64,000 nt of DNA from Dasyornis broadbenti (Eukaryota > Chordata > Aves > Passeriformes > Dasyornithidae): positions 352,501-416,500 of the forward strand of contig VZRN01006385.1 of NCBI GenBank assembly GCA_013397935.1, given 5' to 3'. Below, one piece after another: positions 62,931-64,000 of the stretch (the stretch's first letter is position 1; every line of letters begins with the position of its first letter). A program made the position numbers and the translations under genes. A model generated the notes under the pieces. It was not told the DNA's origin, did no database searches, and saw only the letters and a program-made list of their open reading frames with translations.

Positions 62931-64000
62931 ATTTCTCATTGCTTCATTTTAGGATACTGTCTGCATCTTGATGCATGATGTGTGAATTGATCCTAATCAA
63001 CTGGCTGTTTTCATTTTCAACTTTTTTCTTTCTTAGTCATTCTTTGAAAGATCTTTTATTAATGAAGTTCAGCTGAAGGGGAGCAAAATATGATTTTTTT
63101 TTTCCTCCAAGATTCACATAATTCTTTGAAAATAAGGTAGAAAATTCCATTCTTGCTACTGATTCTTTAATGCAAGTTCCTGAGTTGTTTGGTTTTTTTT
63201 TTTTTTTTTCTGATGATTATCTAATCCATCTTCCTCTGGGCAATACACTATTTCTGACTCCTAAAATAAACCCTAACTTTCTCCGTGTTTATTTGGTGGC
63301 TGGTTTTGCTGACTTGGCTTTTCATTCACAGCTGATCAACCTGTCCCTTTAAACAGTTTTCCAACTGAGATACAAAGTGATAATTGTCTTCCTAAAATGA
63401 GTGCACTTCAACAAAATGGATGCTTTTGTACACACTAAGTCTGGTTTGGTGTCTAATGCAAATATCAGATCTAAACTCTAATTCTGCCTTTACCTGCATG
63501 ATACTGACATGAGAGATAAATCCAGATGGAGGGTAGAAAACACAGACATTGCTCTTCCAGAAGTGCAGTGCAGAATTTGGTAGAGGCAAGAGAACTCTAT
63601 TGAAGCAACTTTGAGATGAGAGGTGAGTTTGAGAGTAGACTGCTGACTGTAGACTCATTCTGGAAACGAGGGTAGACATTGCCAATGCATGACAAATAGC
63701 CCTGCCAGCCAGGAACTGAGAATGTTGCAGAGAGGAAAAAACATTGGTTTTGCTCAGTCTCCATTTTTACACCCAAAATCCTGCATGCAGCAATGATACC
63801 AGTGAGGTGCAAGGCAATGAATGCACCTGGTGTTTTGGAGGGAATCCTTGCAAACACCAAGGGGGAGAAGCTGAAGAGTGGATTGGTGATATCACCACCA
63901 GGCATGTTGATCTAATTTAGTTTGTCTTATCATTTCTCACCTCTGTGTTATTCCTGTGGCTGTACTTGCACTTGGCCCTCTGTGGGAGGTCCAACCCTGG
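62931..64000. other. Intergenic to window end, nothing recognised
   Basis: AT-rich DNA with a poly-T run near 63193-63210; no gene supported. Confidence 0.55.

Noticed and set aside
1..64000. CRISPR arrays, tRNA, rRNA or bacterial-type operons
   Set aside because: The window is vertebrate nuclear DNA; no regularly spaced direct repeats or tRNA cloverleaf sequences were seen by eye.

Overview
This 64 kb window is nuclear DNA from a bird. The evidence is many chicken-repeat-1 (CR1) LINE 3' ends with the typical short ATTCTATG-like tail, several avian-type solo LTRs, and one recognisable gene end. A passerine is plausible from the LTR content, but that is inference. The assembly has gaps at 202-209 and 35048-35070 and a single N at 1541.

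Left edge (1-500): a CpG island holds the first coding exon of the mismatch-repair gene MSH6 on the minus strand. Its N-terminus carries the PCNA-binding PIP box. The gene runs leftwards out of the window. Its presumed promoter lies to the right of the ATG, with an inverted CCAAT box and a GC box.

The remaining ~63.5 kb is intergenic DNA upstream of MSH6. I see no second protein-coding gene: the open frames are short, show no domain I recognise, and often lie in LTRs or CR1 copies. In mammals the MSH6 upstream neighbour is KCNK12, a long way off and divergently oriented. A gene desert here fits that, but nothing in the window proves it.

Repeat layout: LTR (651-1222); CR1 tails (1667-1762, 4635-4710); tentative LTR (9664-10031); LTR family A, copy 1 (10896-11780); old CR1/L3-like relic (14946-15830) beside an ERVL-type LTR (15840-16357); CR1 (17945-18205); family A, copy 2, inverted (19803-20752); CR1 (26050-26572, 28368-28430); an LTR-rich block at 47.3-53.5 kb with family A copy 3, an inverted pair of ~1.07 kb LTRs (family E) and a class-II-like LTR with a 6 bp target duplication; a possible LTR at 56.3 kb; and CR1 (62503-62930). 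All LTRs appear solo, because no gag/pol-like reading frame lies between them.

The most interesting observations are two. First, all three family A LTRs carry near-perfect or perfect CTCF core motifs: two in each of copies 2 and 3, and one in copy 1, apparently after a deletion between the paired sites. Copies 1 and 2 are in convergent orientation, 9.2 kb apart, upstream of MSH6. Second, an identical 84 bp unique-looking segment occurs at 41449-41532 and 45213-45296, consistent with a recent short templated insertion.
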